DNA of 16,942 bases from an uncultured Oscillospiraceae bacterium. Lineage in GTDB: Bacteria > Bacillota > Clostridia > Oscillospirales > Oscillospiraceae. A program made the translations under genes and the position numbers. The stretch is taken from assembly GCA_905233785.1 (NCBI GenBank), contig CAJOCV010000050.1, positions 10,986 through 27,927 on the forward strand, in the 5' to 3' direction. Positions 7,428 to 14,108 of the stretch are shown here, piece by piece. The notes under the pieces are model-generated. The model had not been told where the DNA came from. It saw only the letters and a list, made by a program, of their open reading frames with translations, and ran no database searches. Numbering within the stretch: position 1 is the first letter of the stretch; each line of letters begins with the position of its first letter.

Positions 7428-7795
7428 GTATTTTCTCCTCCGTTTTCTGTTTCAGTCGTAGCCGTGACCGCGGGCTCTGGTTTTGCTTCTGCTCTCGGCG
7501 CTTCTTTTTTCGCTTTGCCGATGTTGTTAATATCCGTTTCGACGCTCTTGAGGTTCCGGTTTAGTTCCCGGTTCAAATCCTCGAGCGGCTCCATGGCCTC
7601 CCGCAGGGGCTTTTGCGCCTCCTCCAGCGGCTCGACCACGCTCTCGCGGATGTCCTTTGTCATGTCGTCAGACGCCTTGCGAAACTCCCGCAGGGCGTTG
7701 CCCAGCCTTCTGGCATAGCTCGGCAGCTTGTCCGGCCCGATCACCAGCAGCGCCACAAGAAAAATCACGACCAGCTCCATCATGCCGATCTTCAT
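7424..7795 (-). CDS. tatB: Twin-arginine translocase subunit TatB
   Basis: A 123-aa protein with one N-terminal membrane helix (MELVVIFLVALLVIGP, residues 6-21) and the GPDKLP hinge typical of TatB, followed by a long charged amphipathic region with repeated PLEE/PLRE/PLED spacing, probably a coiled coil, and a Pro/Ala/Thr/Glu-rich tail. The longer helical domain and GPxxLP separate it from the 57-aa TatA next to it; in Gram-positive bacteria the A/B distinction can blur. AGAGG lies 7 nt before the ATG. It is the first gene of a tight tatB-A-C unit starting 57 nt after rnfB. Confidence 0.88.
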   Translation of the reverse strand: MKIGMMELVVIFLVALLVIGPDKLPSYARRLGNALREFRKASDDMTKDIRESVVEPLEEAQKPLREAMEPLEDLNRELNRNLKSVETDINNIGKAKKEAPRAEAKPEPAVTATTETENGGENT

Positions 7796-7852
7796 GCCAT
7801 CACCTCTATTGTTGATACAGTTATTAAGGGGCGCGCATCGACCGCCGTTTGC

Positions 7853-8644
7853 TCAAAACAGCGTGATAATGTGGCGCGGGCAGATGTCGGCGCAGTGGCC
7901 GCACTGGACGCACTTGCTCGTATCCACCTGGGCGACGTTATTCACGACGGTGATCGCGTCGGCGGGACACTCGCGCTGGCACTTCATGCAGCCGATGCAG
8001 CCGACCTTGCAGATCTTCATCACCTGCGCGCCCTTGTCCTGGTTGCGGCAGGCGGGCATAACGCGCTGGCTCTCGGGGATGAGCTTCACGATGCTCTTGG
8101 GGCAGGCGTCCACACACGCGCCGCAGCCCACGCAGTTGTAGCGATCGACCCTCGCGACGCCGTTTTCGATGTGCATCGCGTCGAACTTGCAGGCTCTCGC
8201 GCAGTTGCCGAGGCCGATGCAGGCGAAGGTGCACAGCTTGCTGCTCTTGCCGCCGAAGAGCATGGCCGCGCGGCAGTCCTCGGGGCCGGTGTAGTGAAAG
8301 CGCAGCTCGGCTGCGTCGAGGCTCCCGGAGCAGGGTACAAAGGCGACCAGCTTCTCCGCGCCCTCGCTCTTGACGCCCATGATCTCGCTGACCTTGGCAG
8401 CGGTCTCCGCGCCGCCCGCGACGCACTTGTTGCAGGGCGCCTCCCCCGCCGCGACAGCCTTCGCGTAACCGTCACAGCCGGGATAGCCGCAGCCGCCGCA
8501 GTTGGCGCCGGCCAGCGCCTCGCGCACGGCCTTCTCGCGCGGATCGACCTCAACATGGAAGATTTTCGCGGCAACGGCCAGCACCGCGCCGAAAATCGCG
8601 CCCAGCACGCCCAGGACGAGGACAGCTCTCAGAATAAAAATCAT
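7853..8644 (-). CDS. rnfB: Rnf complex subunit B (multi-cluster ferredoxin)
   Basis: A 263-aa protein: N-terminal membrane helix (residues 2-26), then a 4Fe-4S domain with C49-x2-C52-x4-C57 and C74, then a cysteine-rich half holding four further cluster-type motifs: CTFACIGLGNCARAC, CVGCGACVDACP, CKVGCIGCMKCQRECP and CVQCGHCADICP. Five [4Fe-4S] clusters are therefore predicted. RnfB is the entry point for electrons from reduced ferredoxin on the cytoplasmic side. A strong AGGAGG precedes the ATG. It is the last gene of rnfCDGEAB, 15 nt after rnfA. Confidence 0.95.
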   Translation of the reverse strand: MIFILRAVLVLGVLGAIFGAVLAVAAKIFHVEVDPREKAVREALAGANCGGCGYPGCDGYAKAVAAGEAPCNKCVAGGAETAAKVSEIMGVKSEGAEKLVAFVPCSGSLDAAELRFHYTGPEDCRAAMLFGGKSSKLCTFACIGLGNCARACKFDAMHIENGVARVDRYNCVGCGACVDACPKSIVKLIPESQRVMPACRNQDKGAQVMKICKVGCIGCMKCQRECPADAITVVNNVAQVDTSKCVQCGHCADICPRHIITLF

Positions 8645-8659
8645 AGTCCTCTCCCCTCC

Positions 8660-9244
8660 TCAGAAAATCTTCATGCCGCTAAAGCCCATAAAGGCCAGCG
8701 CCACCAGACCCGCGGACACGAGGCAGATCGGGAAGCCCTCGAAGCACTCAGGGTACTCGGCAAACTGAATCCGCTCCCGCACAGAGGCAAAGAGCACGAT
8801 CGCAAGCAGAAAGCCCAGGCCGCCCGTGACGCCGTAAACCACGGATTCGATGAAATTGTAGTTGTTCTGTACGTTCAGCAGCACCACGCCCAGCACCGCG
8901 CAGTTGGTGGTAATGAGCGGCAGGTAGATGCCCAATGCGGAGTAGAGCGAGGGGACGGACTTTTTCAGGAACATCTCCACCAACTGCACCAGCGCCGCGA
9001 TGACGAGGATAAAGGCCAGCGTTTCGAGAAAGGCGAGGCCGAGGGGGATGAGGATATAGGTGTCGATGACCCAGCAGATCGCCGAGGCCAGCCCCATCAC
9101 AAACACGACGGCAAGCCCCATGCCCGCCGCGGTGTCCACCTTGCTCGAGCAGCCCAGGAAGGGGCAGCAGCCCAAGAACTGGGAGAAGATGAAGTTGTTC
9201 GTCAGAATCGCGCCCAGAGAGATGGCCAGAATATTGGTAAGCAT
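8660..9244 (-). CDS. rnfA: Rnf complex subunit A (membrane, Fe-S site)
   Basis: A 194-aa protein of six membrane helices opening MLTNILAISLGAILTNNFIF, typical of RnfA/RsxA. Cysteines C26 or C27 (in FLGCCPFLGC) and C115 (in TTNCAVLG) match the two that, with two in RnfE, bind a [2Fe-2S] cluster across the membrane in Rnf/Nqr structures. It conducts electrons between the two faces of the membrane. Its ATG directly abuts the rnfE stop (TAAATG), so it is translationally coupled to rnfE, its structural pseudo-twin. Confidence 0.95.
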   Translation of the reverse strand: MLTNILAISLGAILTNNFIFSQFLGCCPFLGCSSKVDTAAGMGLAVVFVMGLASAICWVIDTYILIPLGLAFLETLAFILVIAALVQLVEMFLKKSVPSLYSALGIYLPLITTNCAVLGVVLLNVQNNYNFIESVVYGVTGGLGFLLAIVLFASVRERIQFAEYPECFEGFPICLVSAGLVALAFMGFSGMKIF

Positions 9245-9955
9245 TTATTCGTCCTCCTCCTGTTTGGCTTTTTCCTCCGCGGCCTTGCGCGCGGCCAGGG
9301 CTTTTTTCTTCGCGCTCTTCTTGAGCGTGTACTGCATCACCGCGATCAGAAGCCCCAGCGTGATGAAGCCGCCGAAGGGCAGGTTCATAATGCCCGCGCC
9401 GTACTCGGAGGGGAAGATCTGGATGCCGCCGCCGGTGCCGTCGAGCGTGAAGCGAAAGCCGTTTGCCACGTCGATGAGGCCGCCGCCGAACTTGCCGGAG
9501 CCAACCAGCTCGCGGAACACACACATGACGACGAGCACCGCCGTGTAGCCCAAGCCCTGGAAGATGCCGTCAAAGAAGCTCGCGGAGACGGTGTTTTTCT
9601 GGCAGAAGGCCTCCGCCCTGCCGATGATGATGCAGTTTACGACGATGAGCGGGATGAACACGCCGAGCGCCGACGAGAGCGCCGGGAGAAAGGCCTGCAA
9701 AAGCAGGTCAACAATCGTTACAAAGCCCGCGATCACGACCACGAAGATCGCAAGGCGGATCTCGTCCGGGATGATCTTGCGGATGGCGGAGACCACCACG
9801 TTGCAGCAGGTGAGGATGATGAGCACCGAAAGCCCCATGCCCACGCCGTTAAAGAGCGTCGTGGTAATGGCCATCGTGGCGCACATGCCGATCTGCTGCA
9901 CCAGAACGGGGTTATTGGTGATCAGGCCTTCCTGAAACTGTTTCTTGATATTCAC
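9245..9955 (-). CDS. rnfE: Rnf complex subunit E (membrane, Fe-S site)
   Basis: A 236-aa protein of six membrane helices, with LITNNPVLVQQIGMCATMA near the start. C25 and C108 (in VVNCIIIGRAEAF) are the likely partners of the RnfA cysteines in the transmembrane [2Fe-2S] site. Translation starts at GTG, supported by AGGAGG 8 nt upstream; no better ATG is near. The C-terminus ends in a charged Lys/Ala/Glu tail of about 25 residues beyond the last helix. It lies 13 nt after rnfG. Confidence 0.95.
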   Translation of the reverse strand: MNIKKQFQEGLITNNPVLVQQIGMCATMAITTTLFNGVGMGLSVLIILTCCNVVVSAIRKIIPDEIRLAIFVVVIAGFVTIVDLLLQAFLPALSSALGVFIPLIVVNCIIIGRAEAFCQKNTVSASFFDGIFQGLGYTAVLVVMCVFRELVGSGKFGGGLIDVANGFRFTLDGTGGGIQIFPSEYGAGIMNLPFGGFITLGLLIAVMQYTLKKSAKKKALAARKAAEEKAKQEEDE

Positions 9956-9968
9956 GGTGCCTTCCTCC

Positions 9969-10523
9969 TTAACCCAATGATTTTACGACCGCGATGCTCG
10001 TCGCCACCGCCTCGGTGACGGCGTTGGAGGTGATGGTCGCGCCGGTGAGCGCTTCGATGCTGCCGCCGGCTTTTGACAGGGCGATGTCCTCCCCCTGGCC
10101 GACAAACTGCGCGCGGAACTTCACGCCCACCTCGCCGCTGCTCGCGGCGTTCGCGCCGAGGCCGGAGGTCTCGGAATGCTCGATGATGGCGATGCCGGTG
10201 CAGAGATAGGCGTTATCCACGCCGGCGACCATCGTGATGCTGCCCTGTGCGCCGGAGACCGTGGTCTGCACCACATAGCCCGACCCGTCGGAGGCCATAC
10301 CCACCTGATCCACCGTCGGGAAGGCGGCCTTGTCAAAGCTCAGCTCCTCATAGCGCTCCGCCGGGAGCACCTGGGTGTAAGCCTCGATGGTCTTGGCGTT
10401 TTTCTGTAAGTAAATGCGTTCCTTCGTCACTTCGTTCACGACGCCGAGGATGCCGGCGGTGATGGCGCAGATCAGAAACAGGATGAAGCTGAGCCGGAGG
10501 ATCTTTTTCACGTCAGCGCTCAT
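9969..10523 (-). CDS. rnfG: Rnf complex subunit G (covalent FMN protein)
   Basis: A 184-aa protein with an N-terminal membrane helix (residues 9-30) and a flavin domain outside the membrane. The flavinylation motif reads IEALTGATITSNAV (156-169), with T165 as the likely acceptor for FMN linked by phosphoester. HSETSGLGA (116-124) is the usual family loop. The ATG at 10523 overlaps the rnfD stop by 4 nt and has GGAGG 7 nt upstream; the open frame runs on to 10925 but only as out-of-frame rnfD, so that extension is rejected. FMN attachment needs an ApbE transferase, which is not in the window. Confidence 0.95.
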   Translation of the reverse strand: MSADVKKILRLSFILFLICAITAGILGVVNEVTKERIYLQKNAKTIEAYTQVLPAERYEELSFDKAAFPTVDQVGMASDGSGYVVQTTVSGAQGSITMVAGVDNAYLCTGIAIIEHSETSGLGANAASSGEVGVKFRAQFVGQGEDIALSKAGGSIEALTGATITSNAVTEAVATSIAVVKSLG

Positions 10524-11554
10524 TTCTTCGCCTCCTTTGCCGCCTTTTTCGCCGCCTTCTGCGCAAGGATGTCTTCCTTTGTCACGCCGAAGGGCTGGCG
10601 GCGGAAGGCCTTGTCGATCGCCCAGGCGCAAAGGTTCATGATCAAAATCGCGTACGTCGCACCCTCCGGATAGCTGCCGAACTTGCGGATCAGCACCGTC
10701 AGCACGCCGCAGCCGACGCCGTAGAGCAGTTGCCCCTTGAGCGTCACGGGGCTCGTGGCGTAGTCGGTCGCCATGAAGGTGGCCGAGAGCATCAGCCCGC
10801 CGGAGAGCACGGCGTAGAGCGCGTACTCGCCGCGCCCCATGTGCCCGCCGCCGAAGGCTAAGCTCAGCACAAACACCGTACCCAGGAAGGACACCGGGAT
10901 ATGCCAGGTGATGACCTTGCGGCAAACGAGATACACGCCGCCGATCAGAAGCGCGAGCGAGCTGATCTCACCCAGCGCGCCGGGCATGTTGCCGAGGAAC
11001 ACGGATTTCAGGCTGTACACGGCAGGCATGTAGCCATCGCCATAGAGTACGCCCAGCGGCGTCGCCATACTCACCGCGTCCACCGCGTTTTTCATACCGC
11101 GCGGCACAAGGTAATTGCCCGAGAGCGCGGTTGAGTACGAGGCCAGCAGGAAAGCCCTCGCCGCGAGCGCGGGATTCAAAAAGTTCTTGCCGATGCCGCC
11201 GTAGAGCTGCTTGACCACGACGATGGCGAAGAAGGTGCCCACCACGGGGATCCAGGCCGGGCAGCTCGCCGGCATGGTGAGCGCGAGCAGCAGACCCGTC
11301 ACCACGGCCGAGAGATCGTCGATGCTCTGGCTCTTTTTCGTGAGCTTGCGATAGAGCCACTCAAAGAACACCGCCGAGGTGACGGACGTTGCCATCACGA
11401 GCAGCGCATGGCTCCCGAACTGGTAGACCGCCACCGCGACCGCCGGGATCAGCGCGATCAGCACATCCAGCATCAGACGCCGGGTGTCGCGCTCGGCGCG
11501 CACCTGGGGCTGGTAGGCGACATCCAGGATGATTCTGTCTTGTTTCGGATTCAT
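10520..11554 (-). CDS. rnfD: Rnf complex subunit D (membrane flavoprotein)
   Basis: A 344-aa protein with about nine to ten membrane helices. GKNFLNPALAARAFLLASY (122-140) and DAVSMATPLG (159-168) are conserved; T165 in SMAT is the expected covalent FMN site. RnfD and RnfG together carry electrons on the outer face and couple their transfer to Na+ or H+ pumping. It overlaps rnfC and rnfG by 4 nt at each end. The tail AAKKAAKEAKK encodes the ribosome-binding site of rnfG. Confidence 0.95.
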   Translation of the reverse strand: MNPKQDRIILDVAYQPQVRAERDTRRLMLDVLIALIPAVAVAVYQFGSHALLVMATSVTSAVFFEWLYRKLTKKSQSIDDLSAVVTGLLLALTMPASCPAWIPVVGTFFAIVVVKQLYGGIGKNFLNPALAARAFLLASYSTALSGNYLVPRGMKNAVDAVSMATPLGVLYGDGYMPAVYSLKSVFLGNMPGALGEISSLALLIGGVYLVCRKVITWHIPVSFLGTVFVLSLAFGGGHMGRGEYALYAVLSGGLMLSATFMATDYATSPVTLKGQLLYGVGCGVLTVLIRKFGSYPEGATYAILIMNLCAWAIDKAFRRQPFGVTKEDILAQKAAKKAAKEAKK

Positions 11555-12891
11555 TTCTTGGCCTCCTTCGCCTCGGCGGCGGCTTTCTCCTTTGCGCTCT
11601 TCGCCTGGAACATCAGCTTCGCAGTCTTAAAGGCGTGGGTCAGGGGCATACGCGCCGGACAGTTGAACGCGCAGCTGCCGCATTCAAAGCAGTCCATAAT
11701 ATGGTACTTCTCCATATTCGCAAAGTCGCCCTTGCTGTAATACAGGTACATGAACACCGGCTCCAGGCGCATGGGGCAGACCTGGATGCACTTGCCGCAG
11801 CGGATGCAGTGCGGCTCCTCCTCATGCAGATCCTCTTCCTCGGTGAAGAAGAGCACGCCCGCCGTACCCTTGATGTTCGGCGCGTCAAAGCTTGTGGCGC
11901 AGATGCCCATCATCGGCCCGCCGAGGACGATCTTGCGCGGGGTCTTGACAAAGCCGCCGCACTGCTCGGCCAGGTACCAGAAGGGCGTGCCCACCCTTGT
12001 CAGCGCGTTCACGGGTGCCTTCAGCGCGCTGCCGCCGACCGTGACGATGCGCTCGATCACGGGCTTTCCCTCGTACACGGCCTGATAGATCGCGTAGCAG
12101 GTGCGCGTGGAGACGACGTTCGCCCCCACACTGGAGGGAAGCCCGCCGGGCTTCACCGAACGGCCCGTGACCGCAAAGACCTGCATTTTCTCCGCGCCCT
12201 GGGGGTATTTGACCGCCTCGGGCACGATCTCGATGCCGTACTTCTCCGGGTGCAGGGAGTTTAAGAGGTCGATGGCGTCCTGCTTATTCTCCTCGATGCC
12301 GTAGTAGGCTCTCTCCACGCCGCTTGCGATACGCACCAGCTCGATACCCTTCAAAAGCTGTTCGGGGAAATGGAGCATGGTCAGATGGTCGCCGTTCAAG
12401 TACGGCTCACACTCCGCGCCGTTGATGACGAGCTTGTCCACCTTGCCGATGCCGCCGCGGATCTTGAAGGCCGTGGGGAACATCGCCCCGCCCATACCCA
12501 CAACGCCCGCCTCGCGGATGCGCTTTAAGATGGCGTCCGGGTCACGGCGCTGCTCGGGGGTGAGGGGCGGCATGAAGTCCGGCTCATCCTTGTAATCGTT
12601 TTCAATGACCACGGCCATGATCATATCGCCGAGGGGGTGCGGGCGCGGCTCCACGGCCACCACGGTTCCGGATACCGGCGCGTGGATCGGCGCGCACACG
12701 GGCGCGCCATTGTCGCCGATCTTCTGACCCATCTTCACATAGTCGCCCTTTTTCACCAGCGGCTGGCAGGGTGCGCCGATATGCTGCGCCATTGGGACGA
12801 CCACCTGAGCCGGCGGCGTGATTTCGGTGATCGGGATCTGGGGCGCTTTCCTGTAGTCGGGATGCACGCCGCCAATAAACGTTTGGGACAT
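11551..12891 (-). CDS. rnfC: Rnf complex subunit C (NADH/FMN-binding, 2x[4Fe-4S])
   Basis: A 446-aa protein. The N-terminus has a biotinyl-like beta domain (GAPVCAPIHAPVSGTV, about 58-73), then the Nqo1-like nucleotide/FMN fold with GVVGMGGAMFPT and NGAECEPYL. Two ferredoxin motifs follow: CIRCGKCIQVCP near 362 and CFECGSCAFNCP near 401. RnfC is the cytoplasmic NAD(H)-reacting subunit. The ATG at 12891 is preceded by GAGGTG at 6 nt; the GTG start at 12900 would fall within that site and is rejected. It is the first gene of rnfCDGEAB, the order seen in acetogenic and other Clostridia. The Ala/Lys tail encodes the rnfD ribosome-binding site. Confidence 0.96.
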   Translation of the reverse strand: MSQTFIGGVHPDYRKAPQIPITEITPPAQVVVPMAQHIGAPCQPLVKKGDYVKMGQKIGDNGAPVCAPIHAPVSGTVVAVEPRPHPLGDMIMAVVIENDYKDEPDFMPPLTPEQRRDPDAILKRIREAGVVGMGGAMFPTAFKIRGGIGKVDKLVINGAECEPYLNGDHLTMLHFPEQLLKGIELVRIASGVERAYYGIEENKQDAIDLLNSLHPEKYGIEIVPEAVKYPQGAEKMQVFAVTGRSVKPGGLPSSVGANVVSTRTCYAIYQAVYEGKPVIERIVTVGGSALKAPVNALTRVGTPFWYLAEQCGGFVKTPRKIVLGGPMMGICATSFDAPNIKGTAGVLFFTEEEDLHEEEPHCIRCGKCIQVCPMRLEPVFMYLYYSKGDFANMEKYHIMDCFECGSCAFNCPARMPLTHAFKTAKLMFQAKSAKEKAAAEAKEAKK

Positions 12892-12940
12892 AAGCTTCAC
12901 CTCATACTCTTATTGAAGCGCGTGGAAATTCATATATGTA

Positions 12941-12970
12941 ATTTTAACACACTCTGTCACAGGCTGTCTA
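12941..12970 (-). promoter_or_regulatory. rnfC: Promoter of the rnf operon
   Basis: On the minus strand, TAGACA (12965-12970, 5/6) and TAAAAT (12941-12946, 5/6) are 18 bp apart, with TG one base before the -10 (extended -10). The start would fall near 12934, leaving a leader of about 43 nt to the rnfC ATG. It is the only good promoter found upstream of rnfC. Confidence 0.7.
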
Positions 12971-12994
12971 CCCAATTTTCACAGATAATTCACA
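12948..12994 (-). promoter_or_regulatory. Helically phased TGTGA repeats over the rnf promoter
   Basis: On the minus strand, TGTGA occurs at 12994-12990, 12983-12979 and 12961-12957, with a partial TGTG at 12951-12948. Offsets are 11, 22 and 10 bp, so all face the same side of the helix and surround the -35. Such spacing suits cooperative binding of a regulator. No known consensus is matched as a full palindrome. Confidence 0.35.
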
Positions 12995-13055
12995 TTTTTC
13001 ATAGACAAGTTTGTGACAATCCGCGCAAAACCGCCCGCATTTCAGCGTTATGCAC

Positions 13056-13086
13056 AAAAGCAGCCCGTCCGGATTGGACAGGCTGC
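13056..13086 (-). terminator. Intrinsic terminator (distal) after the surface-protein cluster
   Basis: On the minus strand, GCAGCCTGTCC-AATCC-GGACGGGCTGC (11-bp stem with one G-T pair) is followed by TTTTGTG. It is the second of two terminators between the 283-aa anchored protein and the rnf promoter, so it insulates rnf from upstream transcription. Confidence 0.8.
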
Positions 13087-13117
13087 CCGGTTTGACGCTT
13101 AGGTATGGATCGCTTCC

Positions 13118-13170
13118 AAAAAACGTGCCCCGTGGGGCTTCGTGCGTCAGTCTTGAAGCTTCACGGGGCA
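13118..13170 (-). terminator. Intrinsic terminator (proximal) after the surface-protein cluster
   Basis: A long imperfect stem, 16 nt per arm with 14 paired (13126-13141 with 13155-13170), has a 13-nt loop and on the minus strand is followed by ACG and a TTTTTT tract (13118-13123). It lies about 55 nt past the stop of the anchored-protein gene. Confidence 0.8.
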
Positions 13171-13190
13171 TTCTGTTTTGTGGTTCTGTT

Positions 13191-13229
13191 GTAGCGCTTC
13201 GGTCCCTTTTATGGGGACGGGAGCGTTAC
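13191..13229 (-). repeat. Inverted repeat overlapping the stop of the anchored-protein gene
   Basis: GTAGCGCTTCGGTCCC pairs imperfectly with the segment ending GGAGCGTTAC around a CTTTTAT loop. The stop codon of the 283-aa gene lies in one arm. No T-run follows, so it is not a standard terminator; it may protect the 3' end. Together with the two terminators and the rnf promoter, it accounts for most of the 334-nt non-coding stretch 12892-13225, where I see no gene. Confidence 0.4.
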
Positions 13230-14077
13230 TTTGCTTTGCCTTTGCCGCGCCTTGCGAAAAGCAGGGCGGCGACCGCCGCGGCAAGCGCGAGAAGGATCCC
13301 GACGATGGCAAAGGCCGAAGGCCTGCCGCTCTGCTCCGCTTCGGTCGTAGGAGAAGCCTCTTCTTCCGCGGCAGCCTCGCTCGGCTCGCTCAGAATCAGC
13401 GCATCTGTTGTCGGCGCTTCCTTCGTCTGATCCACAGGCGCGGGCTCTTCGCTGCTCTGCTCCGGCTTCTCAGACGGCGCCGGGGAGGGCGAAGGGCTCA
13501 CCGTCGGCGTCGGGCTGGGTGCAGTAGTCGGCGTCGGGCTGGGTGCGGTGGTCGGCGTCGGATTGGGTGCGGTAGTCGGCGTCGGATTGGGCGCGGTGGT
13601 CGGCGTCGGATTGGCGGCCGCCGCAGGCTTCTCCACCTCGACAAGCGCGATATCCGGGTATTGCTTCAGCAGCTGCCCCAGCGGGGTCGTCGTATCGGTC
13701 ACGACGGCGGTTCCGTCGGCATAGTGAACGACGAGCCGAACGCCATCCGCGAGATACTGCGTATAGCCCGCAAACAAGTCCGTATCGCCCCAGATTTCAC
13801 AATCCTCCTCGGTAAAGCTGAACTCCATGACCGCGTCATCGACTGTCCAGTACCAGCCGCTGAAGGCATAGCGATATACGCCGTCGGAGTACGAGGCGGG
13901 GACGCTGGCCGGCTGCGTCGGGTGCTGACCGCGCGAAACCTGCTGGGATTCGAGCAGGGTGCTCAACGCGGGGTCGGAATAGAAGCGCACGGTAAAGGAA
14001 TCCTCGGCGGTGGCTCGCGCCGTCGGGCCGCTCAGCAGCAGAATCGCGGCAAACAAGAATGAAAGGAATTTCTTCAT
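13226..14077 (-). CDS. Secreted, membrane-anchored protein with CEIWGD domain and Pro/Thr stalk
   Basis: A 283-aa protein: signal peptide (residues 1-24), a domain of about 120 residues (26-148) with FSGWYW and CEIWGDTDLFAGY, then a Pro/Thr/Ser stalk of near-identical APNPTPTT units (155-200), an acidic linker, a C-terminal membrane helix (255-274) and a basic RRGKGKAK tail. The last part resembles a sortase-type anchor without an evident LPxTG. The domain is a paralogue of residues 28-141 of the neighbouring 553-aa protein and recalls a divergent InlB/Flg_new repeat. The ATG at 14077 has AGG 6 nt upstream and starts a clean signal peptide; a longer frame to 14167 would overlap the previous gene. 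Function unknown; display at the cell surface is inferred. Confidence 0.8.
   Translation of the reverse strand: MKKFLSFLFAAILLLSGPTARATAEDSFTVRFYSDPALSTLLESQQVSRGQHPTQPASVPASYSDGVYRYAFSGWYWTVDDAVMEFSFTEEDCEIWGDTDLFAGYTQYLADGVRLVVHYADGTAVVTDTTTPLGQLLKQYPDIALVEVEKPAAAANPTPTTAPNPTPTTAPNPTPTTAPSPTPTTAPSPTPTVSPSPSPAPSEKPEQSSEEPAPVDQTKEAPTTDALILSEPSEAAAEEEASPTTEAEQSGRPSAFAIVGILLALAAAVAALLFARRGKGKAK
13503..13616 (-). repeat. 24-bp tandem repeat coding the Pro/Thr stalk
   Basis: Four full 24-bp units starting at 13503, 13527, 13551 and 13575, plus a partial fifth at 13599, differ only by C/T or A/G changes. Each encodes eight residues, APxPTPTT. In-frame units of this sort gain or lose copies easily, so stalk length probably varies between strains. 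Confidence 0.9.
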
Positions 14078-14108
14078 GGTCATCCTGCCTTTTTTATCCG
14101 GCCGCTTT

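Noticed and set aside
7613..10018. 801-codon open frame on the plus strand
   Set aside because: It is antisense to tatB and rnfB-A-E, has biased His/Asp/Arg/Ala content with no domain, and arises from high GC third positions.
10524..10925. Upstream extension of the rnfG frame
   Set aside because: It is rnfD read out of frame; the ATG at 10523 has a good ribosome-binding site and a 4-nt overlap with rnfD.
12941..13020. Rex or CRP/FNR operator at the rnf promoter
   Set aside because: TGTGA and TCACA words are present, but no properly spaced full palindrome (TGTGA-N6-TCACA or TTGTTAA-N4-TTAACAA) is found; only the direct-repeat observation is kept.
13503..13616. CRISPR-like array
   Set aside because: The 24-bp units are contiguous without spacers and lie in frame within a protein gene.
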